Below, one piece after another: positions 23,601-30,545 of a stretch of DNA of 30,545 nt. The stretch covers positions 3,107 to 33,651 of the forward strand of contig KN890816.1 in NCBI GenBank assembly GCA_000934455.1, written 5' to 3'. The notes beneath the pieces are model-generated. The model ran no database searches. It saw only the letters and a program-made list of their open reading frames with translations, and was not told where the DNA came from. The stretch's first letter is position 1. Every line of letters starts with the position of its first letter. The stretch comes from Apostichopus parvimensis. Taxonomy: Eukaryota; Echinodermata; Holothuroidea; Aspidochirotida; Stichopodidae. The position numbers and the translations under genes are program-made.

Positions 23601-26600
23601 TCTAAACGAGGCCAAACCAACAAAGAAATCCCAAAAGATAAAGGAACTGCGAGACAGGCAATGCGTTTGCAGTAGTGGTACATCAGCTATAGTAAGGCAT
23701 AGCTTGAATAAGACACAGAACTGGCTTCTTCCGTTAATCATAAAATTGAACGCAACTAAAAAACACTTACATGACTGTAGCTTCTCATACGCGACCAAGA
23801 GGGAACTTTAGTAGTTTACTAATAATCTTGATACTTTACTGCAGTTTTTATCTGCTGCGACATGAAGTATTTATCTAAAGAACGTGTGGATCTGAGCGTT
23901 TCAAAATGGTCTCTAACTTTAGATAGAAATTCTCACTAGCTAAATGCTACCCATCACCGGATAGCTGACAAGTTAGCCTTTCATGGCACCATCAATTTTC
24001 CGTATCATGACCATGTAGATTTGCTATCTGAGCCGGAAGTTTTCGTCACTTGTAACAAACCTCTTCACTGAGTAGTAAACAATTTTCGTACGCTGCTCCT
24101 GGGAGGCCTTAAGGTAGCATATGCCTATTAATAGCCCCATTGACTTACACACTAAATCATAAAAGTAATGTGGTCTCTAAGTCTAGATAGAAGTGTTCTC
24201 ACTAGCTAAACGCTACCCATCACTGGATAGCTGACAAGTTGGCCATTCATGGCACCATCAATTTGCCGTATCATGACCATGTAGATTTTTTGCTATCCGA
24301 GCTGGAAGTTTTCGTCACTTGTAAACAAAACTTTTCACTCAGTAGTAAACAATTTTCATACGCTGCTCCTGGGAGGCCTAAAGGAGTCTAAAATTGCATC
24401 TATTGACCAAATTTTTTCACCACATGTACTTCCATTCATGTTCTTCAACATGCAAGCCACAAAAAATAGATAACAGGTCAAAAAGATGTTCTGCTGCTAC
24501 TTTTTGGCACTTTTCCAGATGGACATAGACTCTAATAGGAGTATGCCACCTTAAGCGTCCTACCCTCAAATCTTGAATAGCCCCCTCAACCAGGTAAAAC
24601 TGCCCCTAACTGATGGCTGGGAGGGAAAGTTAATACTACTACAGGCCTCAAATGATATGTTTACAATGTGCTACAATTGGTGTCAAAGGTCATCCAAAGG
24701 ATGCTGTGTTGTTTATATCTTGTTAAAAGAAATATGTTTTGCTTGATGTATTAGTTCTTTGATATAACAATGGAGTAACATGATGGCCTGTACTGAAGAG
24801 CTGATATCCTCATTAATGTAGCCTTAGAGGAGCATTTCAGAGATTAAAAACTGGAAAAATTAAAGAAACATTACTAAACTACTAATTTTTTCTTGGACTA
24901 TAACATTCCAGGACTAAAATGCTGCGTAAAGTGATCCTTTAAATAGAACCGCGTTTATGTGTTTCCCTACAGAGTTGACACCCAGAGTTGTAAAAAAAAA
25001 GAAGCTTTTTCTTGTAATGCCATATATTTCTTTGTGATTTCCTACAGAGGGGAAGGCAATCCAAGGTACAGTTGTAGCTCCATCTTTACCAAGAGAGCAG
25101 CAGGGTATCTACTGGGGGTACAGCGTCAGGTTAGCGTCTAGTCTTGGGGCGGTGTTCTCTGAGAGTCCACATCCCGACGGCTACGACCTCACCATCGGCA
25201 CGTCCGAAAAGGGAGAAAATGCCGACGATGCGCAACTTTCTTCTTTCAAGTGAGTGCTTGTATTTTGCGTTTTCTTGTTTTATCTTCTTTTTTTCCCTCT
25301 ATTTTTCCCCTTTTTTCAACCATGTAAATTGTAAATATGAAAATAGCTATTGTTGTCACGAATTGATCAAAGTTCTGGAACCCTTCTAAATTTGTTGTTC
25401 CTTCTGATAAACAAACAAACAAAGGTAACATGAAGGACAGAACAAAGGGGGTGCGGGGTGGGGGGGGGTAGGGAATGAAAAAGCTGGAAAAGCATGCTTC
25501 TTACAGACAGTGACAATATGGAGAATGTTGTTTCAGTCTCCTCTGCTTCTGAATAAAACCCAATCGAGTAGAATACAACCTCAAAGAAAGTTCTATTGAA
25601 ATAGTCTTTGCAGCTTGAAAAACTGGCAACTCTTTACGCATACATGGCATTTTGAACACGTTTTAACATCGACAAAGTTGGACAGTTTGTTATGCCAGCT
25701 TCAAACACTCTTTTATGTGTGACTACTCTCATCATTGATTTAAAATTGAAGTTTAATTCTGGCCTAGGACAGTAAGAGTCCACATAGTCATTTTAGTGCA
25801 AAACTGTGGGCCGATTATTCTGAAGGCTGGACGGAGTGAATTTCCAAAAATTTCAATCATTGTGGTAAGATGGAGATCTGTGTACAAGCATGACTAAGTC
25901 CATGGCAATGAACTCTTTGCATAAACAATTGTAAAAGAAATAAGTCAAACATTTCTGAGAGCTGAGAAGATTTTAGTAACTGGATCATAGAAGGATTTGT
26001 CTTAGAGACAATCATGTTATGTTGTATTAATTTTTTTACTGTCCTTTTGTTCGTATATTGTGGGAGTTTCTCAATAATATTTTGACCAATGCTAGTATTG
26101 ATTTAAATATTAATAAGGTAGAAAGAGTATTATTTGGTTGTAATCATAAATTTGATTGTTATTCTAGTGAAATATTATATTTTTAAATGTAAACAGAAAA
26201 AACAAATTCCATCTGTTTTTGGATTGCTTGACTTTCTGAAAGGTTACTTTAGCTTACAGAAATGCATTTTTAGATCTAATATGAAAAATGATTGGGACCG
26301 ATATTGGGAGCCTTGGGTCAACTTATTGGGGATTAACATTGAACATTACTAAAAGCTATACTTTCCCATTGCATGGGATTATATGTATTTGAATTATTTT
26401 TGTGTTTACAAAGCAAGATGATACATGTTGATTGTCGTTTTTGTTTGTACTAAACTGAGAGTTGAATAAAAAAAAAAAAATAAATAAATAAATAAAAAAA
26501 AAAATGTTATGTTGTATCATGTTACTTAAAAAGAAGTCAATGTTTGGTTTACAGAATAAGAGTAGTAACTTGAAGCTTAAAGTTTTGCTGAAATAAGAAA

Positions 26601-28082
26601 TTGAATACTATTATTACCAACTTCCTATTCATTCATTCAAGCATTATTATTACCGCATTATTTCACGGTATGTTTTGTTGGGTACCGATGTGACGCTATT
26701 GATGAACCTCAAATGAAAAATCCATTGAAACATTTACCTTTAAGAAAACTCTCTTTTTGAGAACTTGGACAATGATCACATAAACAACCAGATGAGAAAA
26801 TATCATTGGAGTGTGCCAACGTTTCCAAAGATATTATAACATGTCGATATTCATCTCTATGAAATCAACTTATCGTGGACCAGTTGACAACTTTCTCATC
26901 TTATTGCAGCAGTACTCTGTGTGTGTGTTCAGAAACGATTAGGTTCTCTCTCGTATTTTAAATTCTCTGTTTCCGTCTCTCGTTTGGAATCGTTTGCTGC
27001 CATTTACCCCTTTTTCCCCCAAAAGAGAGCAAGAAGTGCTCACAGACTGATTATCTAATGCAAGACTCCTGCCTTGGTAAAAAGAATGTGTAAACAAACA
27101 TCTGAAGAAGACTTTGGTTAGGATTGAAATATCATGCCCTCTTACTGTTTACATATTTCAAGGTTTTTTTGGGGGTTTATTTTTGTTACCTCTTGTTAAA
27201 TGATGGTTTTCATCATTATTATTTTATTCTCTTTGGTTGTTATCTCATATTTTAATTGTTTTTTTTCATAGACACCTGCTGGTAGTATTTGGCGGGTTGA
27301 AAGGATTGGAATACAGCCTGGACGGGGATGAAACCTTGAAAATTGATGACCCGGGCCTTCTCTTCGATCACTACTTGAATACTTGTCCTGGGCAGGGGAG
27401 CGGAACCATCAGAACAGAGGTAAAAAGATGAAAATATGCAGTGCAGAGGGGTGAAAAGGGGTGTTTAGGGGAGGTCCAGTGTCAGTCATTTGCTACATGA
27501 GCGGAACTGACACCGTTTATATCAAAAAAATATATAACACCGAGATTATCGACTTCAAGAGAAGGATAAATACTGACACCCACAATGCATGAGTTTACTT
27601 ATCCAAGTATTATTACTAAAGAATAAAACTACAAATGTCATGAACAGACACAAAGCTGTAATGTCCAGAGTTAAACAAAATCTGTTTATTTCCTTTTCAC
27701 TCTGCTTAGTGAATAAAGACTTTGTGGCGCTTTTTTAATTGTCGACACATGTGCAGACGAAAATATCTCCCCCATATTTTTTCACTGTTCTAAACATAGA
27801 TTTTGTATAAATTAGATCCTAAGGTTTCCTTTTTAATTTTTTTTTAACAATGAAAAAAAATGCCAACCCTCCCCCCCCTAAACCTTGAAAACAATTAACT
27901 TGGAACTTCGGCAAAGAAAATCCCTGGTGAAAAAGAAAAAAAAAGAAGAAAGAAAAACCCCCAGAAATAAGGATGTGACATCACATGATTCCGTTTCCAC
28001 TCCGCAGGAAGCCCTGCTAATCACCATGTCCCTCCTACGACCGAAAATTGCGCAAGCCGGCTTCTCCGATAGAGACTCGTGA
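14634..28082 (+). CDS. SPOUT1: SPOUT1 (C9orf114/CENP-32) SPOUT-family RNA methyltransferase, 12 coding exons
   Basis: Coding exons: 14634-14696, 15469-15499, 15821-15946, 17045-17133, 17584-17654, 18574-18666, 20906-20955, 21595-21725, 22761-22839, 25048-25249, 27272-27419, 28008-28082. Phases join throughout, giving 385 residues. The family is Methyltrn_RNA_3 (PF02598), SAM-dependent RNA methyltransferases with an alpha/beta knot and an inserted OB-like domain; the human protein is nuclear/spindle-associated and is also named CENP-32. Residues 22-73 form a Lys/Arg/Glu-rich helix with a nuclear-signal-like KKAKRRR at 50-56. Signature blocks, matched from memory of the human protein: SVALPGSIMDNAQSPELR (79-96), GVGKKGQA (136-143), LLNPLDCPHHLR (176-187), YWGYSVRLA (266-274), GYDLTIGTSEKG (289-300), VVFGGLKGLE (316-325) and NTCPGQGSGTIRTEEALL (348-365). 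An in-frame TAA at 14601-14603 and an A at -3 support the start. No frameshift or missing conserved block is seen. The exact RNA substrate cannot be read from sequence. Confidence 0.95.
14697..15468 (+). other. SPOUT1 intron 1 (772 nt, phase 0)
   Basis: Donor GTTATT is weak; the acceptor follows TTTTTCCTGTTTCTATTG. It contains the LINE tail at 14815-14999 and nothing else recognisable. Confidence 0.75.
14815..14999 (+). mobile_element. CR1/L2-like LINE 3' tail in SPOUT1 intron 1
   Basis: A TCTGCCTCGTAAGAGCCTCG segment (14880 onward) is followed by TGAATGTGGAAACAAATAAA and a degenerate ATGAAA tail ending near 14999. That arrangement is typical of non-LTR retrotransposon 3' ends in marine invertebrates. 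No reverse transcriptase remains, so the copy is strongly 5'-truncated. The left edge is approximate. Confidence 0.5.
15469..15499 (+). CDS. SPOUT1: SPOUT1 exon 2, 31-nt microexon (residues 22-32)
   Basis: The exon lies between a pyrimidine-rich acceptor (TTCATGAAG|GAC) and a consensus donor (CAAA|GTAAGT). It codes DWEWMKYKDQ plus the first base of the next codon. It enters in phase 0 and leaves in phase 1, exactly bridging exons 1 and 3; exon 3 cannot follow exon 1 directly because its first in-phase triplet would be TGA. The W-x-W, Lys-rich text parallels the EWRKWK-like segment near the N-terminus of the human protein. At 31 nt it falls below most gene-finder limits. Confidence 0.8.
15821..15946 (+). 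CDS. SPOUT1: SPOUT1 exon 3 (residues 32-74), basic/acidic helix
   Basis: The acceptor is TTCTTTGTAG|TG and the donor AGAG|GTGAGA. The exon codes a highly charged run of K, R, E and Q with KKAKRRR at residues 50-56. It is predicted as a long helix or coiled coil and a possible nuclear localisation signal. Human SPOUT1 has a similar charged N-terminal extension before its catalytic domain. It enters and leaves in phase 1. Reading on past the donor gives an unrelated 3' extension until a TGA at 16087, which is intron. Confidence 0.92.
15947..17044 (+). other. SPOUT1 intron 3 (1098 nt, phase 1)
   Basis: AT-rich. No exon, repeat or RNA gene was recognised in it. Confidence 0.85.
17045..17133 (+). 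CDS. SPOUT1: SPOUT1 exon 4 (residues 74-103), start of the SPOUT domain
   Basis: The acceptor is CGTTTTAG|GC and the donor ACAG|GTACCA. The exon codes GRKYTVSVALPGS, then IMDNAQSPELRTYLAGQ. This is the most conserved family block and the first strand-helix unit of the knot methyltransferase fold. It enters in phase 1 and leaves in phase 0. Confidence 0.95.
17584..17654 (+). CDS. SPOUT1: SPOUT1 exon 5 (residues 104-127)
   Basis: The acceptor is CCTTTGTAG|AT and the donor AAGG|GTAAGA. It codes IARALVVFSVDEVVIFDETG, continuing the domain with the conserved alternating hydrophobic strand before the acidic VDE and FDE turns. It enters in phase 0 and leaves in phase 2. Confidence 0.95.
17655..18573 (+). 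other. SPOUT1 intron 5 (919 nt, phase 2)
   Basis: It carries a long imperfect hairpin at 18356-18440. The rest shows no feature. Confidence 0.85.
18356..18440 (+). repeat. Long hairpin in intron 5
   Basis: Arm TTCCCATGCCCGTGATCA (18356-18373) pairs with 18421-18440 (TTGATCACGGGGCATGAGAA) over about 17 bp with one mismatch and one bulge; the loop is about 47 nt. It could be a foldback repeat or a structured RNA. Confidence 0.75.
18574..18666 (+). CDS. SPOUT1: SPOUT1 exon 6 (residues 127-158)
   Basis: The acceptor is CATACACAG|T and the donor CACA|GTAAGT. It codes GSFAGVGKKGQANVQLAR followed by ILQYLECPQ, a near-invariant helix of the family. It enters and leaves in phase 2. Confidence 0.96.
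18667..20905 (+). other. SPOUT1 intron 6 (2239 nt, phase 2), rich in diverged tandem repeats
   Basis: The left part (18667-19390) shows nothing notable. From about 19410 to 20610 three diverged tandem duplications follow one another, described separately. Confidence 0.8.
19410..20610 (+). repeat. Three consecutive diverged tandem duplications
   Basis: Units share TTGTCCAAAC and GGTCCAA/CGTCCAA words at about 19417 and 19530 (period near 115). TGAATGATTGTTT, CATTAGGTT and CTTCTGTGGAA recur from 19619 and 19959 (period near 340). GTTGCGACAATTACA-like and GGTCGGTGTTTA words recur near 20290 and 20470 (period near 180). The middle unit holds GGTTCAATTCC (19690), a match to the Pol III B-box consensus, so a tRNA-derived SINE origin is possible. 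Confidence 0.55.
20906..20955 (+). CDS. SPOUT1: SPOUT1 exon 7, 50 nt (residues 158-175)
   Basis: The acceptor is TTTCTGCCAG|A and the donor GCGG|GTAAGT. It codes YLRKNFFPMHQDLKYAG, matching the conserved YLRKxFFPxHxDLxxAG segment of SPOUT1. It enters in phase 2 and leaves in phase 1. Confidence 0.95.
20956..21594 (+). other. SPOUT1 intron 7 (639 nt, phase 1)
   Basis: No recognisable feature. Confidence 0.85.
21595..21725 (+). CDS. SPOUT1: SPOUT1 exon 8 (residues 175-218)
   Basis: The acceptor is CTCTCCAAG|GT and the donor AAAG|GTGACG, which is weak at +4 and +5. It codes LLNPLDCPHHLR, then FREGVV and a basic loop (SKKKGS) that leads into the inserted OB-like domain. It enters in phase 1 and leaves in phase 0. 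Read-through past the donor is open until TAG at 21801-21803, so intron retention would add about 25 residues before a stop. Confidence 0.93.
21726..22760 (+). other. SPOUT1 intron 8 (1035 nt, phase 0)
   Basis: It contains a doubled segment: TGACCTTTCATTTATTGATG near 22084 and a similar CATTTCCTGATATAATCGTA near 22143, about 60 nt apart. Otherwise no feature. Confidence 0.8.
22761..22839 (+). CDS. SPOUT1: SPOUT1 exon 9 (residues 219-245)
   Basis: The acceptor is CTGTTATAG|GA and the donor CACG|GTAAGA. It codes EARVDKQIQAGLRVTVQIDE and continues to the EDENVEH linker. GLRVTV matches the same motif in the inserted domain of human SPOUT1. It enters in phase 0 and leaves in phase 1. Confidence 0.93.
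22840..25047 (+). other. SPOUT1 intron 9 (2208 nt, phase 1)
   Basis: It contains the duplicated block at 23907-24384 and a decoy acceptor at 24971-24972. The remainder has no recognised feature. Confidence 0.85.
23907..24384 (+). repeat. Tandem duplication of a ~210-bp block, about 265-bp period
   Basis: Copies at about 23907-24114 and 24171-24384 share long near-identical stretches such as GATAGCTGACAAGTT, ATGGCACCATCAATTT, GTATCATGACCATGTAGATT and ACGCTGCTCCTGGGAGGCCT. About 56 nt of unique sequence separates them. Divergence is a few percent with small indels, so the event is fairly recent. Confidence 0.85.
25048..25249 (+). CDS. SPOUT1: SPOUT1 exon 10 (residues 245-312), catalytic half
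   Basis: The acceptor is TTTCCTACAG|AG and the donor TCAA|GTGAGT. This longest exon codes GTVVAPSLP, YWGYSVRLASSLGAVF and DGYDLTIGTSEKG. In the family the YWGYxVRLA and GYDLTIGTSE blocks belong to the SAM-binding knot region. It enters in phase 1 and leaves in phase 2. A similar acceptor at 24971-24972 is discussed separately. Confidence 0.96.
26014..26027. repeat. Target-site duplication, left copy
   Basis: ATGTTATGTTGTAT, identical to 26504-26517 after the A-rich tail. It marks the exact insertion point of the L1-like element. Confidence 0.85.
26028..26503 (+). mobile_element. 5'-truncated L1-like LINE insertion with 14-bp target-site duplication
   Basis: The element is flanked by ATGTTATGTTGTAT at 26014-26027 and again at 26504-26517. 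It ends in an A-rich tail with TAAA repeats (26467-26503). Inside, one frame reads KVERVLFG and, after a frame change, NLIVILVKYYIFKCKQKK and MKNDWDRYWEPWVNLLG, then TAA near 26350. This resembles the last part of L1/Tx1-type ORF2 proteins. The frame break and truncation make it dead. It lies in sense orientation within SPOUT1 intron 10. Confidence 0.85.
26504..26517. repeat. Target-site duplication, right copy
   Basis: ATGTTATGTTGTAT directly after the A tail; the first A may belong to the tail, so the duplication is 13 or 14 bp. Confidence 0.85.
27090..27152 (+). ncRNA. Degenerate hammerhead-like motif, probably a retroelement relic
   Basis: CTGAAGA (27102-27108) and GAAA (27126-27129) match the conserved CUGANGA and GAAA core of hammerhead ribozymes. 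Outer arms GTAAACA (27090-27096) and TGTTTAC (27146-27152) are exact complements. The expected stem II between the cores pairs poorly. Penelope-like elements carry such ribozymes in many animals, so this may be a decayed relic; chance is also possible. Confidence 0.2.
27272..27419 (+). CDS. SPOUT1: SPOUT1 exon 11 (residues 312-361), knot core
   Basis: The acceptor is a T-rich tract ending TTTCATAG|AC and the donor AGAG|GTAAAA. It codes HLLVVFGGLKGLE, a variable acidic stretch, then FDHYLNTCPGQGSGTIRTE. The GG(L)xGLE and NTCPGQGSxTIRTEE motifs are the classic glycine-rich SAM-binding loops of this SPOUT family. It enters in phase 2 and leaves in phase 0. Confidence 0.96.
28008..28082 (+). CDS. 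SPOUT1: SPOUT1 exon 12 (residues 362-385 and stop)
   Basis: The acceptor is TTCCACTCCGCAG|GA. It codes EALLITMSLLRPKIAQAG plus a short polar tail, ending in TGA at 28080-28082. The text parallels the EEAILISLAALQPGLIQAG ending of the human protein, so this is the natural C-terminus. It enters in phase 0. Confidence 0.95.
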   Translation, partial: EALLITMSLLRPKIAQAGFSDRDS

Positions 28083-28164
28083 CACATCCCCCGGAGAGAG
28101 TGGGTGAGTCTTTTGAAATTTATTATCTTTAAGGTGAAGAGAGATGAAATTGTGCATTATCGGA

Positions 28165-28170
28165 ATTAAA
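28165..28170 (+). terminator. Candidate ATTAAA polyadenylation signal of SPOUT1
   Basis: This is the first close match to a poly(A) hexamer after the stop, 83 nt downstream. A T-rich stretch with a GGTTTCTC element follows at about 28198-28235, as expected of a downstream element. No AATAAA occurs nearby. A possible 3'UTR donor (GG|GTGAGT, 28104) means a more distal end is also possible. Confidence 0.35.
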
Positions 28171-28325
28171 GGTCGGGAGAACTTAAAGTCAGCACTCTTC
28201 TATTTTTGGTTTCTCTATCTCTTGATTTTTTACACCTCCAGTGTGGGTGTAATTAGTGCCATTTTCGGTGAAGAGAAAACAGCTCTCGGGTTGGGTTCAC
28301 TGAAAGTTCGGGCTTTTCTTGATTT

Positions 28326-28356
28326 ACATACATATATATATGTATGTATGTATGTA
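28326..28356. repeat. Palindromic microsatellite, ACAT/ATAT/ATGT
   Basis: ACATACATATATATATGTAT followed by further ATGT units; it is self-complementary. Confidence 0.85.
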
Positions 28357-28515
28357 TTTTACATCCTCCTGCAAGCAGGAACTTGCAAAGAAGCCATCAT
28401 TGGCTTATCAAGCTGTGAGCTGACGGAAGTCAGTCTCTTAGATTCATATTCAACGTCCATGATTATGAATTGTCAATTGTCAACAACTCTGTAAATGGAC
28501 GACATACATTAATCT

Positions 28516-28582
28516 TGGATTGACTCGAAATCGGGACTTTATGATTGAAAGGCACCGGCGTTAACCACTGAGCTAACACTCC
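28516..28582 (-). ncRNA. tRNA-like sequence, degenerate tRNA or tRNA-derived SINE head
   Basis: Read on the minus strand it begins GGAGTGTTAGCTCAGTGG, with a Pol III A box TAGCTCAGTGG (28565-28575), and about 35 nt later has a B-box-like TTCGAGTCA (28521-28529). The body is 67 nt, slightly shorter than a tRNA, and the D stem and anticodon arm pair poorly. A functional tRNA is unlikely; a tRNA-derived SINE head or tRNA pseudogene fits better. Confidence 0.5.
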
Positions 28583-28628
28583 ACTGTGCTAACACTCCAC
28601 TGAGCTAACACTCCACTGTGCTAACACT
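28565..28628 (-). repeat. 16-bp tandem repeat, four copies, each containing an A-box
   Basis: CCACTGAGCTA or CCACTGTGCTA starts at 28565, 28581, 28597 and 28613, exactly 16 bp apart, followed each time by ACACT(CC). On the minus strand this multiplies the first 16 or so bases of the tRNA-like unit upstream of itself. Confidence 0.9.
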
Positions 28629-30456
28629 CCTATAAAAATAGCTTTTAAAGGTTTAGGGTAGTCGTGGCAAGTATGCAGGGTAAACCAGTGGGTATCATCA
28701 TCAGAAACAGTTGACAGTTTTTAATGAATCGAGTAAGCATGCCTGACATAAAAATATGAAAACAAATGAAAAAAATGAAAAACATGAAGAAAACAAAAAA
28801 GGAAGAGTCCTTTCAGTAATCATCGAATCAAAACAAGAGAGAGAGAGAGATTGGGCCGTATGGAGCAGAAAAAAATCTCTCTGTTTTTTGCTCATTTTTA
28901 TTCGTAGTTGTACTTACAGAATTCGGTAAGATGACAATATTACGAGATCACCTTAGAATCCCGCAAATTATGAAGTTTCTCGTGAACTTCACTTGTCGTT
29001 TTGTTTTCTTTAAATGACATCATATTTGTAAAAAATATCAGTTCCATGTAATTAATACTAAAAATGTCTGAGTATTAAACGTAACTGATAGTTTGAAGCC
29101 TTCTTTGCCCAATCCGTTGCATTCTTGCGTCGAAGTAATACTTCATAAAATTGTCCGTTATATCGGTGAAGTGTAAAAAAGCTACTATTAAAATGTTTTG
29201 GATGGGTTTGATTACCCAGTTAAGCAAACGAACCTTCTCCCCTCCTACGCATCGATAAGGCAGGGATAATGTGAAACCAGACATCACTTTTTGTAATCAA
29301 CATTCATTAGTTTACCATGTCTCGTATGGTCCGTGGGTGGGCACTAATATTTTGCATAAATTATCGCGCAAAGAAGCGTTCGTAGCAATATTAAAGTAGC
29401 TTTGTCAGGTAATATTTTAATACTTAGCTGTTACACGATTTAACACTGAAAAATGATACTTTAAGGAAGTGACATTTTGGCTAGCATTTTGATATTGTTT
29501 TAGATATATATATTTATTTATTTATTGATGGGCTTGTTGTGGTGGAACATTCCATTGACCTAGCAGGGTAATATGAAATGATTAGATGGCGAAAGGTAAA
29601 AAGCCGGTGCAGTGTAAAAATGATCTGTTGCAGCATTAACAACCAGATTTCAGGGTTAGTCCTGTCTTCATAACTTGCTTCGTTGATAGAATTAAAAAAT
29701 AATTTGAAATTTTTTTAAATTTTCCTAGAGAAAAGAACATTGTGCAATAACTTGTGAAGCCACAGATACACAACAGATCAAACCGCTTTTGTTTTTCAAC
29801 GTTCTTGGTTTATTTAGGTTTTTTTAACGGTTGCAACCTGGAAACCATCACGATTGTAATCAATACTTAACGTTCATAAAGTTTACTCGATCGCGCCTAA
29901 ACTGACATAAACACGACATCCTTGCATAAAAGCTGTAATATTTTCCCAAGGTTACAAAAATCACTTCAGTTACCCCCAAAAAAAGAGGGAAAACAGTAGA
30001 TTTTGGTGTAGTTTATCGTTTAACATCACACGATTCTGCGGTGCATTGTTTCATTAAACGTTACTTAAATTTACTCTCAATTTTGTTTGATTGTTCTTAT
30101 TCGATACATCAGCAAAGGAAGAAGCTACGAAGCTGTCGGAATTTTGTTTTTAATAACTCTCTTTATTTCATCAAGTTTTTCTAACATCTGTAATATTTTT
30201 TTAAACTTAATTACAGCAGAGTTACACCACGACGGTGTAATTTGAGAACCCTCCTTCAGTTTTGTTCGTACCACAAGTCTTCAAGTGTAATTAGTTTTGA
30301 AGCGGGACAGAGAATATCAATTAATTACAGTTCAATCTACCAGGTTAAGTTTCCATTTAATCTAAATCTATCAGTTTTACTTTGAAAATCTTCTTACAAG
30401 AGCAGAACCGCTCTCTTTTCATTACATGTACAATCATGAGTTTGGAAACTTTTTTC

Positions 30457-30545
30457 AGTATGTTACACAACTTCTTCAGTACGTTACACAACTTTTTCAG
30501 TTCGTTACGCAACTTCTTCAGTACGTTACACAACTTATTCAGTAC
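30457..30545. repeat. 21-bp minisatellite running off the right edge
   Basis: Units start AGTA/AGTT at 30457, 30478, 30499, 30520 and 30541 and contain CGTTACACAACTTCTTC with few changes. The period of 21 is a multiple of 3, and all three forward frames are open through the visible copies. The array continues beyond the window. Confidence 0.9.

Larger units (their letters stand above)
25250..27271 (+). other. SPOUT1 intron 10 (2022 nt, phase 2)
   Basis: It hosts the L1-like insertion at 26028-26503 and a hammerhead-like motif at 27090-27152. A G-rich patch lies at 25445-25470. Confidence 0.85.
28083..30545. other. SPOUT1 3' flank: 3'UTR, then intergenic sequence
   Basis: After the probable 3'UTR it contains an ATGT/ATAT palindromic microsatellite (28326-28356), the tRNA-like element (28516-28623), a GA run near 28838-28850, a 7-bp hairpin TTACACC/GGTGTAA (30222-30240), and the 21-bp repeat at the right edge. 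No exon of another gene was recognised on either strand. Confidence 0.5.

Noticed and set aside
1-30545. CRISPR arrays, bacterial operons, prophage or integron structures
   Set aside because: No regularly spaced repeats with unique spacers and no prokaryote-style genes; the SPOUT1 intron structure shows animal nuclear DNA.

Overview
The window is animal nuclear DNA. It is AT-rich, genes are broken by many GT-AG introns, and long stretches hold only retrotransposon debris, microsatellites and inverted repeats. There is no operon, Shine-Dalgarno or CRISPR-like organisation. CR1/L2-like and L1-like LINE tails, GGCGTA-type repeat ends and many TAGGCCT motifs fit a marine invertebrate, perhaps a deuterostome such as an echinoderm. 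That placement is inference and is weak.

The one securely identified gene is SPOUT1 (human C9orf114, also called CENP-32), a SPOUT-fold RNA methyltransferase. It lies on the + strand from 14634 to 28082. I reconstructed 12 coding exons whose phases join without a break into 1158 nt, which is 385 codons plus TGA. The human protein is 376 residues by recall. An upstream in-frame stop supports the ATG. Exon 2 is a 31-nt microexon. The introns carry an L1-like insertion with a 14-bp target-site duplication (intron 10), a CR1-like LINE tail (intron 1), diverged tandem repeats (intron 6), a duplicated ~200-bp block (intron 9) and a long hairpin (intron 5).

Region by region: 1-7620 is mostly noncoding, with poly-C tracts, a pyrimidine tract and a few short coding-like scraps. 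7620-11340 may hold a divergent minus-strand gene: a first exon at 11304-11340 with a strong donor, and a phase-compatible exon at 8070-8116. I do not recognise its product. 11400-14400 is a GC-richer island of nested, inverted repeats and perfect hairpins lying between the two possible genes. 14634-28082 is SPOUT1. 28083-30545 is the 3' flank, with a tRNA-like unit whose A-box region is repeated four times and a 21-bp minisatellite running off the right edge.

Nothing shows a new multi-gene system. The best leads are the unidentified head-to-head minus-strand gene, the multiplied A-box tRNA-like element, the paired hairpins in the 11.4-14.4 kb island and a degenerate hammerhead-like motif in intron 10.
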